Positions 24,417-34,638 are shown, numbered from the stretch's first letter. The stretch: DNA of 64,000 nt from Salininema proteolyticum (GCF_042685645.1 NZ_JBHUNX010000001.1:1178001-1242000); one strand, 5' to 3'. Program-made: numbers and translations. The notes: generated by a model not told the origin, from the letters alone.

Positions 24417-26063
24417 ATGATACGACGAACATTGGCGGCCGGAGCGGCGGTCCTGGGAGTATTCGCACTTCCTCACGCCGGAGTGGCGCAGGGGACGGCC
24501 GAAGGGCCGACGGACGGGACGTACGCGGAACTGGATCGAGCGGTCAGGGAGGCGCTGGAGGAGACCGGTACGCCAGGGGCCGCTTGGGCGGTGCTCGATG
24601 TCGGCACTGGTGAAGGGGCCGAGGAGAGCGAGGAGACCGGTTCGGAGGGAGAAGCCACTGATCCGAACGGGGAGGCCGGTTCGGGAGAGGACGCTGATCC
24701 GGGCGGTGAATCCGACGGTGAGCACGGCGAGAGCCCAGGAGGGAAGGAACAGAAGGACACGGCCGGTCCGTCGGACGAGAGTTCCGTCGATGCGGTCCAC
24801 CACGTACCCGGCGTAGTCCACACAGGCACCTTCGGCGACGACGGAGACGGCGAACCCGTCAAGGAGACCACCCCGTTCCTGTGGGGATCGGTGGGCAAGC
24901 CGATGACCAGTACCCTCATACTGTCCCTTCAAGAGGACGGACTGCTCGACACGGCGGATCCCGTGTCCGCCCACCTGCCCGACTTCGCCCCGGTGTACGA
25001 GGGCGAACCGGCCGACCCGACCATCGCCCAGCTCCTGTCGCACTCCGCCGGAACGCCGCCGGACCAGTTCACCGACGCCGTGGACCTCGGTAGAACGGAG
25101 CCCGACGCGGTGAGCGAAGCCGCGTCCTTGCTGGACGAAGTCGAGCTCGCATACGCGCCCGGCACCGGCTACCAGTACAACTCTGCCGACTACCTCCTGC
25201 TGGGCGCCATAGTGGAGTCGGTGACCGGAGCGACCTTCGCCGAACAGATGCGGGTGCGGGTGTTCGACCCGCTCGGCATGGACGTGGTCCTGGCCGGCGA
25301 CGACCGCATGCCGCCCGGACACCGCCAGTTCTTCGGATTTCCCGTCACCTATGAGTCGCCGACCGACGTCTCCGGCCTTCCTTACGGCGGAACGACGGGC
25401 GGGGATCTGGAATCGCTGAGCCGTTTCGCCGCGGCGATGCTGGGTCGGGGCGAGTTGGACGGATCTCGCGTCCTGACAGAGGAATCGGTGGCCGAAGCCT
25501 GGGAACCGCACGTCGACTCGAGCGTTCAGAACTACGGATACGGATGGAGCGTGGGGGAGTTGGCGGGCGGCGAACCCGCCGTCTGGCACACCGGCGCGAC
25601 AGTCGGATACGAGTCGGTCCTGATCGTCATGCCGGAAGCGGGCAAGGCGGTGGCCGTCATGCAGAACACCTTCGGGCTGGCGAGGGGATCGCAACTGGTG
25701 AACGCCTCACTCAACGCCGCCGCGGTGCTGACGGGGGCCGAGAGGGAGGACAGCGGTCCGGACCCGGCGCTGACCTGGATACCGTGGGTCGGGGCCGGCC
25801 TGACCGTCGTCGTCGCGGTCTGGCTGGGCGTCTCATTGAAGCGGGGTCGGTCTGTGACGCGGTCCGTGGCCGGGGGAATCGCGTGGGCGGCCGGGGGAGT
25901 GCTGGTCTCCGGTAGTCTGCTCGTCGTTCTGCCGCACTTCGGGGGCCTGCCGCTGGTGTTCCTGTGGCGCTGGCTGCCTGATATCGCCCTGGTCCTGACG
26001 ACCACCGCGACGGCGTTCGCGGCGCTGGCGGCCGTCAAGAGTTTCCGGCGGTTCAAGCGGTGA
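24417..26063 (+). CDS. membrane-anchored serine hydrolase (class C beta-lactamase-like)
   Basis: This is a 548-residue exported enzyme of the beta-lactamase/DD-peptidase-like family. Residues 1-25 form a signal peptide. A strongly acidic, Gly/Ser/Asp-rich insert (about 62-122) interrupts the domain before the SxxK motif (GSVGKPM, about 160). The Tyr motif (YQYNSADY) is near 247 and the KTG equivalent is HTGATVG near 390. The C-terminal ~85 residues contain three predicted transmembrane helices, so the catalytic domain faces outside. GGAAGGG precedes ATG 24417. The substrate may be a D-amino-acid peptide or an ester. Confidence 0.87.
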   Translation: MIRRTLAAGAAVLGVFALPHAGVAQGTAEGPTDGTYAELDRAVREALEETGTPGAAWAVLDVGTGEGAEESEETGSEGEATDPNGEAGSGEDADPGGESDGEHGESPGGKEQKDTAGPSDESSVDAVHHVPGVVHTGTFGDDGDGEPVKETTPFLWGSVGKPMTSTLILSLQEDGLLDTADPVSAHLPDFAPVYEGEPADPTIAQLLSHSAGTPPDQFTDAVDLGRTEPDAVSEAASLLDEVELAYAPGTGYQYNSADYLLLGAIVESVTGATFAEQMRVRVFDPLGMDVVLAGDDRMPPGHRQFFGFPVTYESPTDVSGLPYGGTTGGDLESLSRFAAAMLGRGELDGSRVLTEESVAEAWEPHVDSSVQNYGYGWSVGELAGGEPAVWHTGATVGYESVLIVMPEAGKAVAVMQNTFGLARGSQLVNASLNAAAVLTGAEREDSGPDPALTWIPWVGAGLTVVVAVWLGVSLKRGRSVTRSVAGGIAWAAGGVLVSGSLLVVLPHFGGLPLVFLWRWLPDIALVLTTTATAFAALAAVKSFRRFKR

Positions 26064-26068
26064 CGAGA

Positions 26069-26111
26069 GCGGCGGCGGAAGCCGGCACGGCTGTGCGCTG
26101 TCCGCCGCCGC
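26069..26111 (+). terminator. hairpin after serine hydrolase gene
   Basis: Perfect 11-base arms (26069-26079 and 26101-26111) with a 21-base loop lie directly after the stop codon. There is no U-tract, as is usual in high-GC actinomycetes. Confidence 0.5.
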
Positions 26112-26184
26112 ACCTTCCGGGCCCGACGCCGTTAGGAGCGGATGGTGTCTGGGGGAAAGGACGTGGCGCGCTGCGCCGCGCGGG

Positions 26185-26400
26185 CATGACGCCACAGGCG
26201 CCATGCCCTGCCTACCTGTTCGTAACACCGAAGGCGTCATGCTGGGCAAGCCGGTTCATGATGCCTGCGGCATCATGCTGAGCTTTCTGGTTCATGGAGC
26301 CGAAGGCTCCATGCCGGGCAAGCCGGTTCAGGATGCCGAAGGCATCATGCTGAGCTTCCTGGTTCATGATGCCTGCGGCATCATGAACTCCAACCGGTTC
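26185..26400. repeat. array of six 36-bp palindromic repeat units
   Basis: Six 21-bp palindromes (9-bp arms around a 3-nt centre) start at 26185, 26221, 26257, 26293, 26329 and 26365, exactly 36 bases apart. Units three, four and six are perfect (arms CATGATGCC/GGCATCATG or CATGGAGCC/GGCTCCATG). Units one and five have one mismatch, unit two has three. The 15-base spacers alternate between CTGGGCAAGCCGGTT-like and CTGAGCTTTCTGGTT-like forms. The last palindrome overlaps the 3' end of the VOC gene. Confidence 0.9.
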
Positions 26401-26765
26401 CCGAAAGGATCACGCGTGTGGAAGCGGCGGAAGCCGATGAAGTCGCTGTTCCAGGCGACCTCGCAGCCCTTCTCCTCGAGACGAGCCGCGAGCCTGTCGA
26501 GGTCGCCGACGATGATTCCGGGGTGGGCCTTGACCATGGGGGAGTAGTCGGGCTCGATGCCCAGGTGGATCTCCAGCGAGTCCGTACGCACCCACAGCCC
26601 ACCGTTCTTCTCCAGCTCCGGGGGCTTGCGGACCTCGGTCATCCCTAGGACGTCCGCGTAGTACTCTCTGGCGCGGTCCTCGCCTCCGGCGGGGATGGAC
26701 AGCTGCACGTGGTGCAGCCGGTAGTCGAATTCCGAGGTTCCGCGTTCGCTCTGGTAGTCGTTCAC
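26364..26765 (-). CDS. VOC-family (glyoxalase/bleomycin-resistance-like) protein
   Basis: This is a 133-residue vicinal-oxygen-chelate fold protein. It begins with the typical strand HHVQLSIPAG (about 17-26), has YYADVLGMTEV near 35-45, and ends with TRDPFGNRLEFM. Metal-site candidates are the first His, an acidic residue in the IHLGIE strand and the Glu of RLEF. GTG 26765 is chosen because GGAG lies eight bases upstream; a longer frame starts at 26816 within the acnA terminator. The last codons (MMPQAS) come from the palindromic repeat array, so the natural end may have been altered. Confidence 0.82.
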   Translation of the reverse strand: MNDYQSERGTSEFDYRLHHVQLSIPAGGEDRAREYYADVLGMTEVRKPPELEKNGGLWVRTDSLEIHLGIEPDYSPMVKAHPGIIVGDLDRLAARLEEKGCEVAWNSDFIGFRRFHTRDPFGNRLEFMMPQAS

Positions 26766-26794
26766 CGGGGTTCTCCGTTCTCTGGGGATGAAAA

Positions 26795-26826
26795 AGGGGG
26801 ACAAGCGGCGATTCACTTGTCCCCCT
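26795..26826 (-). terminator. intrinsic terminator of acnA
   Basis: Perfect 11-bp arms (26795-26805 and 26816-26826) with a ten-base loop are followed, on the minus strand, by a run of five T. This is a classical rho-independent terminator 22 bases after the acnA stop. Confidence 0.85.
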
Positions 26827-26847
26827 GAGGTTCTTACGTCTGTGAAG

Positions 26848-29571
<2,724 letters not shown>

Positions 29572-30127
29572 GGGTACTCCTATAGGGATTCTATGCTTGC
29601 TTGTCTAGTGTCGCCCATGGCCGGTCCCGGCGCGGGGAGGCTGGAGCGAACGCGATCGACCGCACTCGTGAAATAAACAGTACGTCCGTCTTGTTTAGTT
29701 TTCTCCAGAGTAACACACTGGCCCAACGGCCATTTCGAGCTGCCGGGGAGCGTGAGAAGGGCGGCATCGGAGACCCCCTCGCGACACGCGGGCCGGGGCC
29801 GCTCTCCGCCTCCGGGTCGCCCTCGCTCGAACCCCGGCGGCCCGGGGTGCGGAGGCTCTGTCGGAGGCGGACGCGACGCGGGCCGTGTGTTCTTCAGCAG
29901 GAAGCGGTGGGGAGAACCGCGGGAGTGATACGGCGATGGGCAAGGCACCCAAGGGAAAGCCGGAGGAGAGAGTAAAGGTCGGCGGCGGCTGGCGGTTGGT
30001 GTGCGGTGATTGCGCCGCCGCCGACCCGGTGCGGTGATCAAAGTCTTAAAACGCACTATACGCCGCTATCCGCACCGTGCGGCACAGGGGTCGTCCTCCG
30101 TCGCAAGGCCTTCGCGCGCATGGAAAA
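29572..30127. promoter_or_regulatory. long intergenic region upstream of acnA
   Basis: This region contains the acnA promoter on the minus strand, probably within the AT-rich part at 29660-29720 (TACTGTTTATTTC and ACTAAACAAG on that strand). The remainder is GC-rich and includes a possible 33-codon open frame described separately. I see no other gene or RNA. The AT-rich stretch at 30035-30065 could carry another promoter. Confidence 0.4.
29936..30037 (+). CDS. possible small protein with CxxC motif
   Basis: ATG 29936 opens a 33-codon frame with GGGAG ten bases upstream. It encodes a basic start (MGKAPKGKPEERVKVGG) followed by WRLVCGDC, a CxxC pair. It is too short to judge codon bias and has no family assignment. 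It may be chance. Confidence 0.25.
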   Translation: MGKAPKGKPEERVKVGGGWRLVCGDCAAADPVR

Positions 30128-30151
30128 GGGCGCCCGCCGGAGCGGACGCCC
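30128..30151 (-). terminator. terminator of pepP
   Basis: Ten-base arms 30128-30137 and 30142-30151 pair with one mismatch around a four-base loop. On the minus strand they are followed by TTTT. The hairpin lies just downstream of the aminopeptidase stop codon. Confidence 0.75.
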
Positions 30152-30180
30152 TCCATGGTCTGCGCGGAAGCGCGGCGAGC

Positions 30181-31656
30181 CTACTGCGGCAGGCGCGGAC
30201 CGGCCTCGCGCTGCTCGGCCAGCCAGGACTCGACGTCCTCGGCCTTGCGCGGCAGCCCTTCCGACAGGTTCTCGCAGCCGTCGGCGGTGACCCGCACGTC
30301 GTCCTCGATGCGGACGCCCACGCCCCGCAGCTCCTCGGGAACGAGCTCGTCGTTGGCCTGGAAGTAGAGTCCCGGCTCGACGGTGAGGACGAAGTCCTCC
30401 TTCAGCTCGCCCTTGTGGTAGTTCTCCGGGCGCGACTGGGCGCAGTCGTGCACGTCCAGGCCCAGCATGTGGCCGAAGCCGTGCAGCGTCCAGCGGCGGT
30501 ACAGCATGGAGTCGGGCTGCATGGCCTCCTCGACCGTCTCCGGAAGGATGCCCAGGTCGTACAGGCCCTCGGCCAGCACGCGCATGCAGGCCTCGTGCAC
30601 GTCGGCGAACTTGGCGCCCGGCTTGATCGTCTGGATCCCGGCCTCCTGCGAGGCGTGCACGATGTCGTAGACCTGGCGCTGCAGCGGCGAGAACTGCCCG
30701 GACACCGGCAGGGTGCGGGTGACGTCGGCGGTGTAGAGGTTGTTGTTCTCCACGCCCATGTCCATGAGGATCAGCTCGCCCGGGCGGGTGGCGCCGGTGT
30801 TCTCGATCCAGTGCAGCGTGGTCGCGTGCGCGCCGGCGCCGACGATCGAGTCATAGCCCAGGCCGTTGCCCTCAAAGCGGGCGCGCGTGTGGAAGACGCC
30901 CTCCAGCAGGCGCTCGTTGATCGAGCCGTCCTTCGGCAGGATGCGGGCGACGTCCTCGAAGCCGCGCACGGTCGCGTCGACCGCCTGCTGCAGCTGGGCC
31001 AGCTCCCACTCGTCCTTGACCAGGCGCAGCTCGCCGATGGCCACGGCCAGCTCCTTGTCGCGCTCCTGGTCCTCGAAGCGGGCGTCGATCGCCGCGTCGA
31101 CGTCGCGCAGGACGCGGACCTTGTCGCGCTTGAGGCTCGACAGCAGGCCGTCGAGCTCCTCTACGTCCTTGGTCTCCACGCCCAGGCGCGTGGCGGTCTC
31201 CTCCAGCCCGAAGCGGCGGCCGATCCACAGCTCGCCGTACTTGGCCGAGCGGAAGAACTCGTCGGAGTCGGTGCCCTTGCGCGGACGGCGGTAGAGCACC
31301 GCGTCGTGGCCCGAGCCGCTCGGGGTCATCACCAGCACGCCCTCGGGGTCGAGGTCGCCGGTCAGCCACGCGAAGTCGGAAGAGGCGCGGAAGCGGAAGA
31401 ACGTGTCGTTGGCGCGGACCTTCTCCTCGCCGGTCGGAACGATCAGGGTCTCGCCCGGGAACACCGCGGAGAGGCGCTCACGGTGCAGCCGGTGCCACCG
31501 GGCCTGCTCCAGTTCCGAGACGCTCACGTCGGCCGGGCCCCACCCGGACGCCATGAAGTCGAGGAACTTCTGGGGGAACTTAGGGTCGTGTGGGCGCTCT
31601 CCCGCCTTTTGAGCGGGCTGCCCGGCGGACTGGTCGGCCTTGACCTGATCGTTCAT
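30181..31656 (-). CDS. pepP: Xaa-Pro aminopeptidase (M24B, aminopeptidase P)
   Basis: This 491-residue enzyme cleaves N-terminal residues preceding proline with a dinuclear metal centre. Metal ligands of the pita-bread fold are visible: Asp in LMDMGVENN (about 285), Asp in YTADVTRTL (about 295), His in HGFGHMLGLDVHD (about 385-397), and Glu in LTVEPGLYF and VGVRIEDDV. The N-terminal domain (about 50-200) is the usual creatinase-like one. The start at 31656 has GGAAGGACT upstream; the longer frame is less likely. A terminator follows the gene. Confidence 0.93.
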   Translation of the reverse strand: MNDQVKADQSAGQPAQKAGERPHDPKFPQKFLDFMASGWGPADVSVSELEQARWHRLHRERLSAVFPGETLIVPTGEEKVRANDTFFRFRASSDFAWLTGDLDPEGVLVMTPSGSGHDAVLYRRPRKGTDSDEFFRSAKYGELWIGRRFGLEETATRLGVETKDVEELDGLLSSLKRDKVRVLRDVDAAIDARFEDQERDKELAVAIGELRLVKDEWELAQLQQAVDATVRGFEDVARILPKDGSINERLLEGVFHTRARFEGNGLGYDSIVGAGAHATTLHWIENTGATRPGELILMDMGVENNNLYTADVTRTLPVSGQFSPLQRQVYDIVHASQEAGIQTIKPGAKFADVHEACMRVLAEGLYDLGILPETVEEAMQPDSMLYRRWTLHGFGHMLGLDVHDCAQSRPENYHKGELKEDFVLTVEPGLYFQANDELVPEELRGVGVRIEDDVRVTADGCENLSEGLPRKAEDVESWLAEQREAGPRLPQ

Positions 31657-31809
31657 GCGATGAGTCCTTCCCAAGACTGGAATCGGGTACCCCACTACAC
31701 TAGCTCCCCGGCTAGCGGAGCGCCTCCTCCCGCATCGCGGGAGAGGTCCGGCACTCCCCGTGACTCCGCACCGCGGGCCGGGTGAGGACGGCCCGGCCCG
31801 GGAAACCGC

Positions 31810-31861
31810 TGGGCCGCCTCACTGGGCCGCCTCACGGGGCCGCCTCACGGGGCCGCCTCAA
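31810..31861. repeat. four tandem copies of a 13-bp GC-rich repeat
   Basis: TGGGCCGCCTCAC is repeated at 31810, 31823, 31836 and 31849, with small changes in the first and last base. It lies between pepP and the VapBC-like pair and has no coding function. Confidence 0.8.
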
Positions 31862-31899
31862 AGGGGAGGGCGAGGCGACGGCCCCCGAACGCCGCGGGA

Positions 31900-31911
31900 T
31901 ACCCTGGGGAC
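31900..31911 (+). promoter_or_regulatory. -10 box of probable leaderless transcript (antitoxin gene)
   Basis: TACCCT (31900-31905) ends six bases before GTG 31912. Confidence 0.4.
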
Positions 31912-32238
31912 GTGAGCGGAAGACACGCAGACGACCGGTCCGGAGGGGCCCGGTCGCGGCACCGGGCCGGCGGGCACGGGCCCGGAACCGACGCGGTGAG
32001 CGTGGACCTGGACCCCGACCAGGCCCGCGAGATCGCCCGTCTGGTCAAGGCCGGCGGGGCCGAGAGCGTCGAGGACTACGTCGCCCGCGCCGTGGCCGAC
32101 CGGCTCGAGCGGGACCGGTCCCTCGGCGACCTGCAGGAGCTGTTCGAGCGCAAGGGGCAGGGCCCCAGCGCGGAGCATCTCGCATGGGCGCGGGAAGTGC
32201 TCGGGGTGGACCGGGAGCAAGGAGAGGACCGTCTGTGA
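31912..32238 (+). CDS. putative antitoxin of a VapBC-like pair
   Basis: This 108-residue protein starts with a charged, disordered ~28-residue segment. It then has VSVDLDPDQAREIARLV and SVEDYVARAVADRL, the strand-helix-helix pattern of small DNA-binding antitoxins (ribbon-helix-helix type). The C-terminal ~35 residues are charged and could wrap around a toxin. It starts with GTG six bases after a -10-like TACCCT box. Its stop overlaps the start of the next gene by four bases. No further function can be recognised. Confidence 0.55.
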   Translation: MSGRHADDRSGGARSRHRAGGHGPGTDAVSVDLDPDQAREIARLVKAGGAESVEDYVARAVADRLERDRSLGDLQELFERKGQGPSAEHLAWAREVLGVDREQGEDRL

Positions 32239-32630
32239 TCGGAGGGAGGATCCTCGACGTCTCCGCGATAGTGGGCTTCGCCGCCTCCATGCCCTATCCC
32301 CAGGCAGTGGTCTTCACGGCCAACAAGGAGAACTTCGTCCTCGCGATCCCCTCCAGCGCGCTCGCCGAGGCTTGGTGCCAGGCCCGCCGGCGCGACCGGG
32401 ACGCCCTCCAGGTGCTGCTCGGACTCCCCGTCACCGTCGTCATGGACCTCGACCGGCGCTCGGCCCGCGACATCGGCCTCATGCTCTCCCGCTCCCGCCA
32501 GTCGGGCAATGTCGCGGCCGGTCACGTCGCCTGGTGTGGCCTGAAGCGCCCCGGGTGGCCCATCGTCACCGGAGAGCCCAAGACTCTGCTTGCATTTGAC
32601 TCGAACCTGGAGATAGACCACCTGCCGTAG
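32235..32630 (+). CDS. PIN-like toxin-type protein, active site partly degenerate
   Basis: This 131-residue protein resembles a PIN-domain ribonuclease. The first acidic residue is in RILDVSAIVGF (about 8) and the second in SSALAEAW (about 45). The third position, normally Asp, appears as Asn in SGNVAAGHVAW (about 95), and the TxD loop is WPIVTGEP. The start is GTG 32235, overlapping the antitoxin stop (GTGA). The operon structure fits a type II toxin-antitoxin module, but the replaced acidic residue leaves RNase activity uncertain. Confidence 0.55.
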   Translation: MIGGRILDVSAIVGFAASMPYPQAVVFTANKENFVLAIPSSALAEAWCQARRRDRDALQVLLGLPVTVVMDLDRRSARDIGLMLSRSRQSGNVAAGHVAWCGLKRPGWPIVTGEPKTLLAFDSNLEIDHLP

Positions 32631-32673
32631 GAGAGGGACAATGGGAAGCAGCACCGTTCTGGAGGAGAAACCC

Positions 32674-33123
32674 ATGAAGACGGCCCCGATCCTCTTCGAG
32701 TACCGCCCGCTCAAGGCCCGCGTCGGCGCCTGGGCCACCGCCGCGGTCCTCTTCCTGACCTTCGGCGGACTGTCCTTCACGTTCGGGGCGACCACTGCCG
32801 GAGGCGGGGCCGTGACCACGGCCGACCACCTCGGCATGTGGGGGCTGGGAGCGGTGGCGGCGTTCGTCGTCTTGATCTTCACCCGCCCGCGCGTCCGGGT
32901 CACCGACCGCGGCATCGAGGTGCGCAACCTCGGCTCGCCCACCTTCCTCCCCTGGGAGGTCGTCGAGGGGCTGTCCTTCCCCAAGGGCGTCCCGTGGGCC
33001 ACGCTGGAGCTGGCCGACGACGACGAGATCTCCCTCATGGCGGTCCAGACCACCGACAAGGCCCGCGCCCTCGAAGCGACCAAGCGGCTTCGCACACTGC
33101 TCGAAGAGCACAAACAGCGCTAG
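32674..33123 (+). CDS. PH-domain membrane protein
   Basis: This ~149-residue protein has two transmembrane helices (about 13-37 and 53-72). They are followed by a bacterial PH-like domain: RVTDRGIEVRNLG, FLPWEVVEGLSFPKG, and a terminal helix TDKARALEATKRLRTLLEEH. ATG 32674 is chosen because GGAGGAGAAA precedes it; ATG 32641 is also possible with AGGAGAGG upstream and would add 11 residues. Homologues occur widely in actinomycetes with unknown function, probably at the inner membrane surface. Confidence 0.75.
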   Translation: MKTAPILFEYRPLKARVGAWATAAVLFLTFGGLSFTFGATTAGGGAVTTADHLGMWGLGAVAAFVVLIFTRPRVRVTDRGIEVRNLGSPTFLPWEVVEGLSFPKGVPWATLELADDDEISLMAVQTTDKARALEATKRLRTLLEEHKQR

Positions 33124-33256
33124 ACGGCCGAACGGCGGCGAGGCGTCCCCCATCGGGGACGGCCGACTCCCGGTGCCGGACCGCCGCACGGGCGGGCGCT
33201 CGCGCGCCCGGCCGGGGCCGCCGCCTGTGGCGCCGGTCAAAGAGCAGGCCCTGGTC
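33124..33256. other. intergenic stretch upstream of infC promoter
   Basis: These GC-rich bases contain only short inverted motifs. I see no gene or RNA. Confidence 0.4.
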
Positions 33257-33285
33257 TTGGGGCGCGCACCGGTCGGTGGTAGTGT
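33257..33285 (+). promoter_or_regulatory. probable promoter of the infC operon
   Basis: TTGGGG (33257-33262) and TAGTGT (33280-33285) are separated by 17 bases. This leaves a transcribed leader of about 270 bases before infC. Confidence 0.5.
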
Positions 33286-33403
33286 TGACCATAGACAAGC
33301 GGAGCCCAGCTCCCACCCGCACCGGCTCGACCGGAAACGGGTACACACGCCGATCCGGTCATCCGGAGGCGCGGCCCAGAGCCGTCGTACGCGTGTGGAG
33401 ATT

Positions 33404-33436
33404 GGGCCTCGTTCTCTCAGAGACGGGGTCTTTTTT
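33404..33436 (+). terminator. attenuator-like hairpin in the infC leader
   Basis: A 12-bp stem (one bulged T, some G-U pairs) formed by GGCCTCGTTCTCT and AGAGACGGGGTC is followed directly by six T. It looks like an intrinsic terminator placed about 130 bases before infC, so transcription of the translation operon may be attenuated. Confidence 0.65.
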
Positions 33437-33563
33437 ATTGCCACGGGCATCCGGGTTCTCCCCGCCGCCCCGGCAATTCTCCGGGTCCTGCTTGTTGCAG
33501 ATGTCAGGCAACTGACCGGTTCCGCCGCGAAGGAATCTCGCGGCGCATGATTTAGGAGGACTC

Positions 33564-34178
33564 ATCAGCGACTTGCGCGTTAACGACCAGATCCGGGTAC
33601 GTGAAGTACGTCTGGTCGGCCCGCAGGGCGAGCAGGTTGGCATCGTGCCGATAGAAAAGGCTCTCCAGTTGGCCGCCGACGTGGACATGGACCTGGTGGA
33701 GGTCGCGCCCAACGCTCGCCCGCCGGTCTGCAAGCTGCTCGACTACGGCAAGTACAAGTACGAGGCCGCCCAGAAGGCCCGTGCCTCCCGCCGGAACCAG
33801 CAGCAGACCGTCATCAAGGAGATGAAGCTCCGGCCGAAGATCGACACGCACGACTACGACACCAAGAAGGGTCACGTCGAGCGTTTCCTCAAGGCCGGCG
33901 ACAAGGTCAAGATCACCATCATGTTCCGCGGCCGCGAACAGTCCCGCCCCGAGATCGGACGCCGTCTGCTCGAGAAGCTCGCCGACGACATCAGCGAGCT
34001 CGGCACGATCGAGTCCCAGCCCAAGCAGGACGGCCGAAACATGATCATGGTGGTCACCCCGACCCGCCCCAAGGGCGACGGCGGAGGCAAGGGATCGGGC
34101 CGCAAGGGCGGCCGCCAGGAGCGTCCCTCGCGCCGTGAGCGCGGGTCGTCCTACACCACCGAGACTCCCCAGGATTAG
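33564..34178 (+). CDS. infC: translation initiation factor IF-3, AUC start
   Basis: This ~204-residue IF-3 binds the 30S subunit and checks the start codon. The frame begins at ATC 33564, giving ISDLRVNDQIRVREVRLVG, exactly where IF-3 proteins begin, with TAGGAGG four bases upstream. The only alternative (TTG 33573) is 14 bases from the Shine-Dalgarno sequence. Rare AUU/AUC starts let IF-3 control its own synthesis in other bacteria. The N-domain (to about 75), KARASRRNQQQ linker and C-domain (KEMKLRP...) are complete. The tail (about 173-204) is an unusually Gly/Lys/Arg-rich extension. Confidence 0.93.
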   Translation: MSDLRVNDQIRVREVRLVGPQGEQVGIVPIEKALQLAADVDMDLVEVAPNARPPVCKLLDYGKYKYEAAQKARASRRNQQQTVIKEMKLRPKIDTHDYDTKKGHVERFLKAGDKVKITIMFRGREQSRPEIGRRLLEKLADDISELGTIESQPKQDGRNMIMVVTPTRPKGDGGGKGSGRKGGRQERPSRRERGSSYTTETPQD

Positions 34179-34200
34179 GGCCCGGCGCACAGCGCCGCGA

Positions 34201-34356
34201 GGAACCCGACCGGCGCCCGGCGCCGAGAAGCGGGTTCCCGGCCCGACACCCGGCATCGCCGCCGGGGCAGAGAGGTACGGCGCGAGAGCGCCGGAACCGC
34301 TCGACGGACCCGGCCTCGCCGGAGCCGAGTGAGAGATCCCCCGCAATAGCGGGGGA
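34201..34356 (+). promoter_or_regulatory. structured leader of rpmI-rplT
   Basis: A hairpin with GGAACCCG (34201-34208) / CGGGTTCC (34231-34238) and an inner GC-rich stem is followed by a second one, TCCCCCGC (34337-34344) / GCGGGGGA (34349-34356), with an AATA loop about 30 bases before rpmI. There is no U-tract. L20-binding leaders occur here in other bacteria, but a specific resemblance is not shown. Confidence 0.4.
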
Positions 34357-34385
34357 GCACACGCCGATAAATAGGAGTAAGAGCG

Positions 34386-34583
34386 ATGCCGAAGCAGAAG
34401 TCGCACAGCGGCGCCAAGAAGCGCTTCAAGGTCAGCGGTTCGGGCAAGCTGCTGCGCCGCAAGGCCGGCAAGAACCACCTGCTGGAGCACAAGAGCTCCA
34501 AGCGCCGCCGCCGCCTCAACAGCGGTGGCGAGGTCTCCAAGGCCGACCACAAGCAGATCAACCGTCTGCTGGGCCGCCGCTAG
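34386..34583 (+). CDS. rpmI: 50S ribosomal protein L35
   Basis: This 65-residue basic protein has the L35 signature (MPKQKSHSGAKKRFKVSGSG and a terminal INRLLGRR). TAGGAGT precedes the ATG. It is full length and lies in the conserved infC-rpmI-rplT order. Confidence 0.98.
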   Translation: MPKQKSHSGAKKRFKVSGSGKLLRRKAGKNHLLEHKSSKRRRRLNSGGEVSKADHKQINRLLGRR

Positions 34584-34638
34584 GGCGCTCCGAACAACCC
34601 GTTGACTTTGAAACTGTGAACATCCGAGGAGAAGAACT

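Noticed and set aside
24381..25694. 437-codon minus-strand frame opposite the serine hydrolase
   Set aside because: It is a shadow; the plus strand carries signal peptide, SxxK motif and membrane helices.
26185..26400. CRISPR array
   Set aside because: The regular 36-bp period suggested it, but the units are palindromic, the spacers are only 15 bases and resemble each other, and no cas genes are present.
33573..33575. TTG 33573 as infC start
   Set aside because: It lies 14 bases from the Shine-Dalgarno sequence and would remove the first conserved residues of IF-3; ATC 33564 fits both.
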